Translations under genes and position numbers: made by a program | In this document: positions 1-6,951 of the stretch, piece after piece | Layout of the letters: each line of letters opens with the position of its first letter | How positions within the stretch are numbered: the first letter of the stretch is position 1 | Assembly: GCA_002373325.1 (NCBI GenBank) | Contig: DFKI01000071.1 | Span: 1-18,782, forward strand | Length of the DNA stretch: 18,782 bases | Source of the DNA: Treponema sp. UBA3649 | GTDB taxonomy: Bacteria; Spirochaetota; Spirochaetia; Treponematales; Treponemataceae | Direction of reading: 5' to 3' | The notes under the pieces: generated by a model | What the model was told of the DNA's origin: nothing | The model's database searches: none | What the model saw: only the letters and a program-made list of their open reading frames with translations

Positions 1-83
1 AATATTTACGGCACTTGCCTTATACATATTCCCTCACTCCCATGTTTTAGATTAACACATACTAACGACAGCTTGCTTGGGAC

Positions 84-112
84 TGTACAAAATCGGTTTA
101 GTCGGGTATACT
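84..112 (+). promoter_or_regulatory. sigma-70-like promoter for the amidohydrolase/TPR operon
   Basis: TGTACA (84-89), a 17-base spacer and TATACT (107-112) match four of six and five of six consensus positions. Transcription would begin near 119, about 19 bases before the first start codon. Nothing else is recognisable in bases 1-131. Assigned by eye. Confidence 0.5.
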
Positions 113-137
113 TTAAGCCTGGGTTCTGGAGGTGAAA

Positions 138-1397
138 ATGACTTACGCTTATGACTGCCACATGCATGTCCTTCCTATAAATCACATTCCGCTTTCTGCA
201 TATCTGGATTTTGCCATCTCAAACGGAAAGGAAGAGGCTTTTGCCCAGATGACTACCCAGAATTATGTCGTGGACGGAATCCTCAAAAAAAAGGGGGATG
301 CCCTGAACCTTGTGAACGTGGTTGAGCGTCGGCCCTATGCTCAGATGGCCCTTTACGAGGATGACCTCCGTGCTTCCTATGACGAAAAGCTTTCTCCTTT
401 GGCTGATGAGAACGGCATTACTTTGGCGGGAGAGAAAAAAAATCTGCACTATGACCGGCTCGTGCTTTGTCCTCAAATCATGGATTTCAATCTGCCTGAA
501 AAACTGGGGACGTATTACAGCGATGCACCTGCTCACGACATAAGGACTCAGGCCCGGGAAATCCTTGAGGGAATCGGCGAGTACAAAAAAAAGCGTCCTG
601 ATGGGATTTTGGAATTCAGACCTTTTCTGGGAATCAATCCGCTGAACTATGATTTGAACTATATCCAGGATTTGCTTGATGAGAGTTTTTGCGCACGGAA
701 AATGCTTTTTTGGAAAAAGACTCGTTTTTACGGGATAAAAGTCTATCCACCTCTTGGATTCGATCCCAATCCGGATGACCTTCTTCTGATGGAAAAATGC
801 GAGCTTCTCTACACTTTCTGCGAGGAGCACAAGATTCCGATTGTGACACATTGCGACGACCAGGGATTCCGTGTTCTTACGATGGAGGAGTCCTTCAAGT
901 TCACAAGTCCAGGACGATGGGCACCTGTTTTGGAGCGTCATCCCGAGCTTTATATTGATTTCGCGCATTTCGGACAACAGTATCACAAGGGTGGAACTGG
1001 CACAAAGGGATTAAAGGAAAAACTTTTCGGCGGCAGGTCAAAGAATCCCTTCGAGGCATTCCGTGCGATGAACGAGTACAGGCAGTATGAGTGGCAGACA
1101 GAGATACTCGCACTGATGATTCGCTATCCGAATGTTTACTCTGACATGTCTTTCGGCGGGTCGGACAAGGAGTGCTGGATGAACCTCAAGTCAGTTTTGG
1201 ATCGCGCGGGTGATGATGAGAGACGGATTTTTGAGTCGCGGATTCTTTTTGGAACGGACTGGCCTCTGAATCTGGTTAAGGTTCCGAATGTGCTTCAGTA
1301 CTGGCATGGATTTTCGGAAAGCCCCCTTGACCCTGATTTTTGTGACCGTATGCTCCGTGTGAATCCCGAGCGATTCCTTTCCATTAATAGTAAATAG
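138..1397 (+). CDS. amidohydrolase family (amidohydrolase-2 type) metal-dependent hydrolase
   Basis: A 419-residue protein of the TIM-barrel amidohydrolase superfamily, which hydrolyses or decarboxylates small substrates at a metal centre. The metal-site signatures are in order: HxH near the N-terminus (H8, H10 in YDCHMHVLP), H238 in IPIVTHCDD, H277 in YIDFAHFG, and D374 in LFGTDWPLN near the C-terminus. It has no signal peptide, so it is cytoplasmic. A GTG at 132 is in frame, but GGAGG at 128-132 lies 5 bases before the ATG at 138, which is therefore preferred. It is followed after 23 bases by a TPR lipoprotein on the same strand, so the two are probably cotranscribed. The substrate cannot be read from the sequence. 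The long inserts between the motifs (about 228 residues between HxH and H238) make it larger than the usual family size of about 280-350 residues. Confidence 0.85.
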   Translation: MTYAYDCHMHVLPINHIPLSAYLDFAISNGKEEAFAQMTTQNYVVDGILKKKGDALNLVNVVERRPYAQMALYEDDLRASYDEKLSPLADENGITLAGEKKNLHYDRLVLCPQIMDFNLPEKLGTYYSDAPAHDIRTQAREILEGIGEYKKKRPDGILEFRPFLGINPLNYDLNYIQDLLDESFCARKMLFWKKTRFYGIKVYPPLGFDPNPDDLLLMEKCELLYTFCEEHKIPIVTHCDDQGFRVLTMEESFKFTSPGRWAPVLERHPELYIDFAHFGQQYHKGGTGTKGLKEKLFGGRSKNPFEAFRAMNEYRQYEWQTEILALMIRYPNVYSDMSFGGSDKECWMNLKSVLDRAGDDERRIFESRILFGTDWPLNLVKVPNVLQYWHGFSESPLDPDFCDRMLRVNPERFLSINSK

Positions 1398-1420
1398 TCG
1401 AAAAGAGGAGTTGATGATTT

Positions 1421-2086
1421 ATGAGATTTGGCAATTTTTTCAGGCTGATTTTTTTGCTTTTGATTTTACCTGCCTCCATGGTTTTTACCTCATGTCTTCA
1501 AAAAGGTGACATGGCCATTCAGCAGGGATCGGCATATTTTCAGAGGAAGCAATTTGATTTGGCTGAGACCGCTTTCAAAATGGCCCTTGACGTTGAGTGC
1601 TCTTATCCCAAGGAGTATATCTACGTGCTCATCTCAAACTGCTATTCACAGAGGGGGGAATATGACGGCGCGATTGAATGGAGAAACAAGGCCCTTGAAA
1701 TCCGTGAGGACGCTGAGAATTACGTGAATCTCGGACTGATTTACCGGCTTAAGAACGATGAGACCACTGCTGAGCAAATGTACAAAAAGGCTTTGGAACT
1801 GGCTCCGGATGACGGCGGTGTTTACGGCAGCATCGCATCCCTCTATCTTTCGCAGGACAGGATTGACGAGGCCATCCCTCTTTTTGAAAAGTGTCTGGAA
1901 CTGAATCCACGGATGCCTGTTGTGTACGCTGATTTGGCGGTGTGCTATGCAAGGAAGGGACGCTTTGACGAGGCGGAGGAAATGCTTTCGTTTGCACATA
2001 AAATGAAGGTGGATCGCTATGATGAGTTCCGATCCGAAATTGATGCGCTCGAAAAGGATGCGGGGTACAGGAGGGAGGGAGTTTAA
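1421..2086 (+). CDS. TPR-repeat lipoprotein
   Basis: A 221-residue protein with a hydrophobic signal peptide and a spirochaete-type lipobox (FTSC, lipidated Cys25). Tandem tetratricopeptide repeats fill about residues 33-205, with recognisable cores such as AYFQRKQFDLAETAFKMAL, YVNLGLIYRLKNDETTAEQM, YGSIASLYLSQDRIDEAIPL and YADLAVCYARKGRFDEAEEM. TPR proteins are protein-protein scaffolds. Lipid-anchored ones in spirochaetes sit on the periplasmic or outer envelope face. The ribosome site AGAGGAG (1404-1410) lies 10 bases before the ATG. The gene is 23 bases behind the amidohydrolase gene, which suggests an operon, though no functional link between a cytoplasmic hydrolase and an envelope scaffold is evident. 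Its last 4 bases overlap the convergent XRE regulator gene. Confidence 0.9.
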   Translation: MRFGNFFRLIFLLLILPASMVFTSCLQKGDMAIQQGSAYFQRKQFDLAETAFKMALDVECSYPKEYIYVLISNCYSQRGEYDGAIEWRNKALEIREDAENYVNLGLIYRLKNDETTAEQMYKKALELAPDDGGVYGSIASLYLSQDRIDEAIPLFEKCLELNPRMPVVYADLAVCYARKGRFDEAEEMLSFAHKMKVDRYDEFRSEIDALEKDAGYRREGV

Positions 2087-2424
2087 TTCCTTGTCCTGCT
2101 GCTTGTGATTGCGTCTATGAGGGATTCCACAAGATATCTCTCTCTTTCGGTCATGCCCATCATTTTGTCCGCGTATTTTCTGATCTCTGCGTTATAGGCC
2201 ATGGGGCATCCTTCTTTTTTATCCTCTTTTCCCAATACCAAATACTCAACCGAAACATTCAGTGCCTTTGCAATCCTCACGGCAATATCCACGGAGGGAA
2301 TGGAGCTGTTTTCTTTTAGGTAATTGCTCATGGTTCCCGGAGAAAGGCCCGCTTTTCCTGCCACTTCCTTTACCATGAGTCCCTGATACGTGATTTCATC
2401 TTTCAGATTCTCTTTGAATCCCAT
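2083..2424 (-). CDS. XRE-family helix-turn-helix transcriptional regulator
   Basis: A 113-residue protein with a Cro/C1-type HTH over about residues 8-62. The segments GLMVKEVAGKAGLSPGTMSN and IPSVDIAVRIAKALNVSVEY are the classic helix 2-3 and helix 4-5 parts. The C-terminal 45 residues are a charged helical tail that may serve dimerisation. It starts at ATG 2424 with only a weak ribosome site (TGGA), so it is probably made at a low level. It is divergent from the lipoprotein operon that starts at 2552. The shared 127-base gap carries four TTTACGTT-like elements, one inside the lipoprotein promoter, so this protein is the obvious candidate repressor of the operon and of itself. That assignment rests on position only. 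Confidence 0.88.
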   Translation of the reverse strand: MGFKENLKDEITYQGLMVKEVAGKAGLSPGTMSNYLKENSSIPSVDIAVRIAKALNVSVEYLVLGKEDKKEGCPMAYNAEIRKYADKMMGMTERERYLVESLIDAITSSRTRN

Positions 2425-2436
2425 AATATTTCCATT

Positions 2437-2512
2437 GTACGTTTATTTACGTTTTTATCGCTTGACAAATAGTAGTTTTACGTTTAATATTTATAAAAAG
2501 TAAATTTACGTT
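2437..2512. promoter_or_regulatory. candidate operator: four TTTACGTT-like repeats
   Basis: ACGT cores occur at 2439, 2449, 2480 and 2508, with flanks GTACGTTT, TTTACGTTT, TTTACGTTTA and TTTACGTT. The distances of 10, 31 and 28 bases are close to whole helical turns, so three or four sites face roughly one side of the DNA. The third copy (2477-2486) covers the last bases of the promoter spacer and the first bases of the -10 box. The fourth overlaps a perfect palindrome, GTAAATTTAC (2500-2509). The location between a small XRE regulator and the divergent operon fits a repressor binding region. The binding protein is inferred. Confidence 0.55.
2462..2490 (+). promoter_or_regulatory. strong sigma-70 promoter of the lipoprotein operon
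   Basis: A consensus TTGACA (2462-2467), a spacer of exactly 17 bases and TAATAT (2485-2490). Transcription would start near 2497, giving a leader of about 55 bases to the ATG at 2552. One TTTACGTT element overlaps the -10 box, so binding there should block the polymerase. Confidence 0.75.
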
Positions 2513-2551
2513 CAGAGGCACGTGGATGTAAGTTTAACGCATGGAGGATTT

Positions 2552-3652
2552 ATGAAAGCATTGAAAAAGACAACTCTTATGGTCATTGCGATGACGGTTC
2601 TTTCCCTGTTCATCTCCTGTGGTGAGACTCCGGAAGAGGACGGAATTTCATGGGACAGTGAGCCGACCGGTTTGCTTAAGATTGCAAACAACACAACGAA
2701 GGACATGGTTGTGTTTAACGGTCAGACACCCAGCGTGAACACAATTTTGGGTGGAGTCAGGGCAGGTCAGAACAGGACTTTTGATCTTTCTGACGACGTG
2801 GATGACTACGATGTGGGCGGATATCTCATTCTGCGGGCGATGGAGTATGATGAGTTTATTGCGAAGAAAGACAATCTTGCTGCTGCGAAGATTGATTTTT
2901 CAGCGATGGCGACTTACGGTCCCGGAAAGAAGTATTCCGCTGAGATAAGCCCCAATTATTCCGGGGACTATTATTACAAAGTGACCAACAGCGGAAAGAT
3001 TGGAATCGAACTCAGGAAGGACAGTCCCGACGGAGAAAAAATCGGATATCTTCCTGCGCTTGCGACAAATTATACTTTGTATGCCGGAAGCTCCGACGCT
3101 CTCTCAATCTTCCCGGTGTATGTTTATTTCAGCAGGGCGACCGGAACTGTCACGACAATAAAGGCGAAGGATCACTTTGATTCAGTTACTGTTGCCCCGA
3201 GACCAGTTACTGACGCATCCGTTGCACATTATGAGCTTCCTGCTCAGGGAATAAACTGGGATGACATTGTTGGGGAGCTTACTTCACCTGTGGCTTACGT
3301 CACATGCACGAACAATGTCGCAAATCAGGCCGCATATTTCACAAAGGCAAGCACGACGGTTTTGAAGGCTCAGAACAACTATGACGCTTTGAATTCCGGT
3401 GAGACAAACACATTCGAAATCGCTTCTACGGATGCGGGAACGGATCACAATCTCATCGTCACTTTGTACAACAAGGCAATCAAGGTTCCTGTAAAAGATG
3501 CCGATGGAAATGCAGTTCCTATAAAGAACGGATATGACTACACTCTGTCCATCACTTACAATGGAGCCGGAGTGCAGGATTCCTCAAATTATTCCGCGGT
3601 AATAACTGAAGTCGGAAAGCGTGACATCTCGAACGAAATAGAGTCGCTTTAA
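2552..3652 (+). CDS. Treponema-type lipoprotein of unknown function, first gene of a lipoprotein run
   Basis: A 366-residue protein with a signal peptide and lipobox FISC (Cys23), followed by an acidic tether. The in-frame GTG at 2522 was rejected: GGAGG at 2543-2547 precedes the ATG at 2552, and the signal peptide begins there. The mature protein is rich in short beta strands. Two segments, LLKIANNTTKDMVVFNG just after the tether and YYKVTNSGKIGIELRKDS about 100 residues later, resemble segments in the lipoproteins at 4399 and 5111, which suggests related repeated beta-sandwich modules. A third, less clear copy may be VAYVTCTNNVANQAAYFT. I do not recognise a named family. It is the first gene behind the strong promoter at 2462-2490, and an intrinsic terminator follows at once. 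A surface or periplasmic structural or adhesive role is only a guess. Confidence 0.85.
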   Translation: MKALKKTTLMVIAMTVLSLFISCGETPEEDGISWDSEPTGLLKIANNTTKDMVVFNGQTPSVNTILGGVRAGQNRTFDLSDDVDDYDVGGYLILRAMEYDEFIAKKDNLAAAKIDFSAMATYGPGKKYSAEISPNYSGDYYYKVTNSGKIGIELRKDSPDGEKIGYLPALATNYTLYAGSSDALSIFPVYVYFSRATGTVTTIKAKDHFDSVTVAPRPVTDASVAHYELPAQGINWDDIVGELTSPVAYVTCTNNVANQAAYFTKASTTVLKAQNNYDALNSGETNTFEIASTDAGTDHNLIVTLYNKAIKVPVKDADGNAVPIKNGYDYTLSITYNGAGVQDSSNYSAVITEVGKRDISNEIESL

Positions 3653-3664
3653 TTCATTATGAAT

Positions 3665-3698
3665 GGGGCCGCCATAAATTTGGTGGTTCCATTTTTTT
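3665..3698 (+). terminator. intrinsic terminator inside the lipoprotein run
   Basis: A 10-bp stem pairs 3665-3674 (GGGGCCGCCA) with 3681-3690 (TGGTGGTTCC). Three or so pairs are G-U, the loop is 6 bases, and seven T follow at 3692-3698. It sits between the stop at 3652 and the ribosome site (3701-3706) of the next gene. There is no room for a new promoter after it, so it should reduce but not abolish downstream expression. Confidence 0.7.
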
Positions 3699-3712
3699 AT
3701 AAGGAGATTTGT

Positions 3713-4309
3713 ATGAAAAAGAAAGTTGGATTGATTTTACTCTGCTCGGCAGCTGTTTTTTTGATTTCCTGCATGACAACAAGAATATCCAGGCAGGATT
3801 TAACACCGGATCTCATAGAGTATTTGGAGAGTGCCAGTGAGAGTGGCGACCTTACCGTGAAAAAATCTTTTGCAGGCACAATAAAGGGACTCTTTGTGTC
3901 GGATGATAAAACTCCCGCACAAAAATTGCAGTATTATGTGAAGTCGAAAGTTGTGTATAGGGCAGACACTGACGAAAAAACTGGATTTACGATAACAAAA
4001 GACGGTCGCCTGATACAAACAGATTCATCCAAAGATAAGGAATTTATAATTGAAGATGACACTTTGGGAACTCTTGAGAGCCGTCCCAGAAAAGTGGATG
4101 GAAAATATGTTGTGGACGTAAATTTCATGGATGTTAAGGTTCCGTTTACAGAAGAGAGTGACGGTTTGTTCCACTCACCTTTGTCCATAGAGTATAATGG
4201 AAGGACATATCAAACAGAAGATGAGACGACTCTTGAATATGTCTTGGAGGAAAGAGTAAAGAAGGAAAAGAAATCAAAAACAGCCAAGGGAAAGAAAATC
4301 CGCAATTAA
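3713..4309 (+). CDS. lipoprotein of unknown function
   Basis: A 198-residue protein with signal peptide and lipobox LISC (Cys20). AAGGAG at 3701-3706 lies 6 bases before the ATG. An upstream in-frame start at 3659 would cross the terminator hairpin and hide the signal peptide, so it was rejected. The mature part has a short helical segment (LTPDLIEYLESASES), then beta-rich sequence with FTITKDGRLIQTD and YVVDVNFMDVKVPFTEE, and a very basic Lys-rich tail (KKEKKSKTAKGKKIRN). The tail could bind acidic polymer, nucleic acid or a membrane surface. It lacks the strand motif shared by the other three lipoproteins of the run, so it is probably a different family. Codon use is more AT-rich than in the flanking genes. 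Confidence 0.85.
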   Translation: MKKKVGLILLCSAAVFLISCMTTRISRQDLTPDLIEYLESASESGDLTVKKSFAGTIKGLFVSDDKTPAQKLQYYVKSKVVYRADTDEKTGFTITKDGRLIQTDSSKDKEFIIEDDTLGTLESRPRKVDGKYVVDVNFMDVKVPFTEESDGLFHSPLSIEYNGRTYQTEDETTLEYVLEERVKKEKKSKTAKGKKIRN

Positions 4310-4328
4310 GAGATTGGCATTTGCATGT

Positions 4329-4373
4329 CATAAAAGTGTGGAGTTGTATGACCTCCATGCTTTTGTGTTTTTT
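4329..4373 (+). terminator. intrinsic terminator between the second and third lipoprotein genes
   Basis: A 15-bp stem pairs 4329-4343 with 4353-4367, including the run AAAAGTGTGGAG against CTCCATGCTTTT. A few pairs are G-U, the loop is 9 bases and six T follow at 4368-4373. Only 25 bases separate the T run from the next start codon, so again no promoter fits between the terminator and the gene. Confidence 0.8.
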
Positions 4374-4398
4374 ATGAATTGATATCAAGGAAGAAAAA

Positions 4399-5094
4399 AT
4401 GAAGAACCGAGTCCTGTATTTTGCCGCAATTTTTTTGCTTGCTATGTTCGTTTCCTGTGAGAAGGAGCCTGAGAATGTCGGAACCTCAAGAAATGGCTAT
4501 GTCACTTTTTTTAATGAGTCGAGCTACATAGTTGAGGTTCATGCCACGGCTTTTTCCGGACCTGTCATCGCCACGCTTGCTTCCGGTGAGTCGAAGAAGT
4601 GCGAAATTCCTGAAAGCGACAATCACGGTGTGGGAACCACATTCTCCATAGGATACAAGACGAGGGTTTTCAGTGAGCCGGATTTGTCCTGCGGAGATGT
4701 ATATGCCTATGGGATTGATCCCGACATGCAGATAACGGTGAACATTGAGGCGGAAAAGAACCACTTTCTGCGCATAAGCCAGCCTTCGAACCTTGTTTTT
4801 GAGACCGCGTTCCTTCGAGTAATCAATTCATCTGAGAACTATTTTGAGCTGAAAAAAAATTCCATGAGCTTCAAGCAGACTGGAAACGGAAATTTGACCG
4901 TGGATGCCGGGAAGATTGGAATTTATGAGATAGACTCTTCGTCGGGCGGAAAGAAGTTTCAGGGCTACGAGCTTAGGAGCGCGTTCAAATCAATTGATTT
5001 TCCTGAGTTTGACGTTGAATACAACCATACATACACATACATTTTTGACGGGACGTCCGTAACGAAAGATTCGGAGCAAGTCCTTTCATATTGA
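4399..5094 (+). CDS. lipoprotein with two related beta-strand modules
   Basis: A 231-residue protein with signal peptide and lipobox FVSC (Cys20). The ribosome site is AAGGAAG just before the ATG. Two segments, YVTFFNESSYIVEVHA right after the tether and FLRVINSSENYFELKKNS in the second half, match the motif seen in the lipoproteins at 2552 and 5111: a hydrophobic strand, then N-x-S/T, then a second strand. The protein probably has two small beta-sandwich modules. Of unknown function. The stop codon is 16 bases before the next lipoprotein ATG, so these two are surely cotranscribed, while a terminator stands between this gene and the one before it. Confidence 0.85.
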   Translation: MKNRVLYFAAIFLLAMFVSCEKEPENVGTSRNGYVTFFNESSYIVEVHATAFSGPVIATLASGESKKCEIPESDNHGVGTTFSIGYKTRVFSEPDLSCGDVYAYGIDPDMQITVNIEAEKNHFLRISQPSNLVFETAFLRVINSSENYFELKKNSMSFKQTGNGNLTVDAGKIGIYEIDSSSGGKKFQGYELRSAFKSIDFPEFDVEYNHTYTYIFDGTSVTKDSEQVLSY

Positions 5095-5110
5095 TTTTTT
5101 GGAGGAAGAT

Positions 5111-6265
5111 ATGAGAAAAAATTTTATTGCAGGATTTATTTCATTGTTCATTGTGCTCGCATTTGTTTCATGCGACCTTTTTTCGTCAGGTGGGGAAGAA
5201 CAGTCTGAGTCTGAAACTATTACCTTGACCGTAAAGAATTTGTCGCGTTATACAATGACAGTTGCTGTAGGTTCTGCCAAAAAAAGCTGCGGTTCCGGCG
5301 GAGGGGAAATAAAGTTTTCTAAGGATGACGGGCTTTCTGAAGGCTTGATTTATGTTTACCTTTCCTATGTCAGAAGTGCTGTGGAGCCGGAGATTGTGTG
5401 CAGAATTTCAAATCCTGTTTCCATCGTTAAAAATGAGGACACAAGGGTGGAGATAACTGACTATACTGCTGTGGAAGATAGCTTGGACTCAAAAAACAGG
5501 GGAACCGTTGCAAGCTTAAAGACCGCGACAACGCTTACTGTAAAGAATTCCTCTTCGTTTGATTTGGCGGATGTGACATGGCGTGGTACCGTGTTTTCGT
5601 CAAATCCGATGGAGTCCGTCCTGGAAAAGGGATCGGAGGAAAAAGCTTCGGTTGACGTTGGCTATGGATATTTGTTTTTTACACGAAAGAGCGACAATGC
5701 GGTTCTGCGCTCAAAGGACATCATAAACATTAAAAACCGTGGAAGCGACGAGGTTTATGAGATTTTGGATTCTACTCTCTCGTTGGAGGTGAACTATGAG
5801 ACAAATACAGGAACTTTGAGCTCAATAGAGAAGAAAGTCGTGTTTTTCGATGGAGCGGAGGGAAATATTTTTGCGTATTCAGCTAGAAGTGACGTTACTT
5901 ATGCTAAAGTTTCTGGGAGCGATAAATTTGAGCCAAATTCCCCATACTCCGGGGATTATTGCTTTCGTATGAATAATGGTTGGTCGTATAACGACGGCTC
6001 ATATTTAGAGTTCATTGTTGATATGGAACATAGCGGAACTCTGTCATTTTGGTATTATGATCGCTCAAATTATGCGGACTTGACTTTATATGTGAATAAC
6101 GAACGTAAAAAGTCTTTTGGGACAGTGGACTACCAATGGTCATGTTGTAAGCAGCCCCTGGAAGAGGGAAGAAATGTGATAAAGTTAAGCTCAATAAATG
6201 TTTCCACATCAGACTTCACTCAATATCGCTATCTGGATGACATCCTTATTGTATACGATGAGTGA
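5111..6265 (+). CDS. lipoprotein with two strand modules and a C-terminal jelly-roll-like domain
   Basis: A 384-residue protein with signal peptide and lipobox FVSC (Cys21). GGAGGAAG at 5101-5108 sets the ATG at 5111; the in-frame TTG at 5099 is less likely. The mature part holds two modules that begin TLTVKNLSRYTMTVAVGS and TLTVKNSSSFDLADVTW. After about residue 240 comes a different domain of about 140 residues, with SGTLSFWYYDRSNYADLTLY, a central W-S-C-C, EGRNVIKLSS and a final YLDDILIVYD. That pattern is typical of concanavalin-like or MAM-like jelly rolls and of carbohydrate-binding modules. Binding to glycans or host matrix is a reasonable inference but no binding residue can be named. 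Last gene of the run. Confidence 0.83.
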   Translation: MRKNFIAGFISLFIVLAFVSCDLFSSGGEEQSESETITLTVKNLSRYTMTVAVGSAKKSCGSGGGEIKFSKDDGLSEGLIYVYLSYVRSAVEPEIVCRISNPVSIVKNEDTRVEITDYTAVEDSLDSKNRGTVASLKTATTLTVKNSSSFDLADVTWRGTVFSSNPMESVLEKGSEEKASVDVGYGYLFFTRKSDNAVLRSKDIINIKNRGSDEVYEILDSTLSLEVNYETNTGTLSSIEKKVVFFDGAEGNIFAYSARSDVTYAKVSGSDKFEPNSPYSGDYCFRMNNGWSYNDGSYLEFIVDMEHSGTLSFWYYDRSNYADLTLYVNNERKKSFGTVDYQWSCCKQPLEEGRNVIKLSSINVSTSDFTQYRYLDDILIVYDE

Positions 6266-6378
6266 CATGCTTTTTATTTTATAGTCCCCAAATTTCGAGT
6301 TTTGTAAACTGGTTTGCCATTCTCGCGTAACGGTGCGCCTGTGTTGGTTGTGTTCCGGGGTGTGATTTTTTGCTAGAG
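6266..6378. other. intergenic, no gene seen
   Basis: This is the convergent end between the lipoprotein run and ohrR. It holds a small hairpin, AGTTT-TGT-AAACT, near 6299-6311 with no T run. No good terminator or coding frame was found before the REP-like hairpin begins at 6379. Confidence 0.4.
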
Positions 6379-6401
6379 ATTGCCGTGTCAAGCACGGCAA
6401 T
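6379..6401. repeat. REP-like perfect hairpin (ATTGCCGTG / CACGGCAAT)
   Basis: Two 9-base arms, ATTGCCGTG (6379-6387) and CACGGCAAT (6393-6401), pair perfectly around TCAAG. It is followed by GACA and then by the 22-bp array. Short hairpins of this type (TGTCATTGCCG..., read on the - strand) are the form of dispersed extragenic palindromes in many genomes. Copy number here needs a genome search. Confidence 0.7.
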
Positions 6402-6415
6402 GACAGGAGCCGCAC

Positions 6416-6503
6416 GATGATGACGTGAGATCTGAACAATGATGACACGAAGTCTGCACGGTGATGACGTGAGCTTAGTCCGATGATGACGTGAGATTGG
6501 TTT
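6416..6503. repeat. 22-bp tandem repeat, four units, entering the ohrR 3' end
   Basis: TGATGAC recurs at 6418, 6440, 6462 and 6484, a period of exactly 22 bases. Units 1, 3 and 4 continue as GTGAG and unit 2 as ACGAA. A shorter, diverged unit (6401-6415) links the array to the hairpin at 6379-6401. The last two units lie in the ohrR coding region, encoding its final residues NLTSSSD and its stop codon. There are no spacers, so it is not CRISPR. Confidence 0.8.
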
Positions 6504-6951
6504 GGTTCTCCTCTTCCTTGAACTGCTTCAGGATTTTGTGGAGGAGGATGTAGAGGACCTTGGCTTCCTGGGGCTCCAGTCTTACACATTCGGACATGGC
6601 GGCGGGGATGCGTACTGCGTCTTCCTTCAGGTATTCTCCGGCCTGGGTTATCTGGATGAGGACGTTGCGCTCGTCGGTTTTCATGCGGCTTCTTGTGATG
6701 TAGCCCTTTTGCTCAAGTTTTTTCAGGAGGGGAGTGAGGGTTCCGCTGTCAAGATACAGGTGCTCGCCCAGTTCCTTTACGTTCATCTCCTTTTTTTCCC
6801 AAAGGACCATCATCGTGATGTACTGGGTGTAGGTGAGGTCCAGCTCTTCCAAAAATGGTTTGTACCGCTTGATGATTTCCTTTGAGCAGGCATAGAGCGG
6901 AAAGCAGAGTTGATTGTCGAGCCTTAGGCAGCTGTAGTCTTGGTCTTCCAT
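6475..6951 (-). CDS. ohrR: OhrR-type MarR-family peroxide-sensing repressor
   Basis: A 158-residue winged-helix MarR protein that closely resembles OhrR. The N-terminal LDNQLCFPLYACSKEI carries the peroxide-sensing Cys (C16), and Y20 and Y30 match the tyrosines that hydrogen-bond that Cys in Bacillus OhrR. The wing and recognition helix follow as GEHLYLDSGTLTPLLKKLEQ and MKTDERNVLIQIT. Extra Cys residues occur at 8, 22 and 122. The C16-C122 spacing is close to that of two-Cys OhrR proteins, so an intersubunit disulfide is possible. The last seven residues are encoded by the 22-bp repeat array. No ohr gene is adjacent; the upstream partner on the same strand is a glutathione peroxidase with an OhrR-box-like site. 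Start at ATG 6951. Confidence 0.88.
   Translation of the reverse strand: MEDQDYSCLRLDNQLCFPLYACSKEIIKRYKPFLEELDLTYTQYITMMVLWEKKEMNVKELGEHLYLDSGTLTPLLKKLEQKGYITRSRMKTDERNVLIQITQAGEYLKEDAVRIPAAMSECVRLEPQEAKVLYILLHKILKQFKEEENQTNLTSSSD

Noticed and set aside
219..986. Long - strand open frame (255 codons) opposite the amidohydrolase gene
   Set aside because: It is antisense to a gene with clear metal-site motifs, has no ribosome site and no recognisable domain.
6416..6503. Array considered as a CRISPR
   Set aside because: Units are contiguous 22-base copies with no unique spacers and no cas gene nearby.
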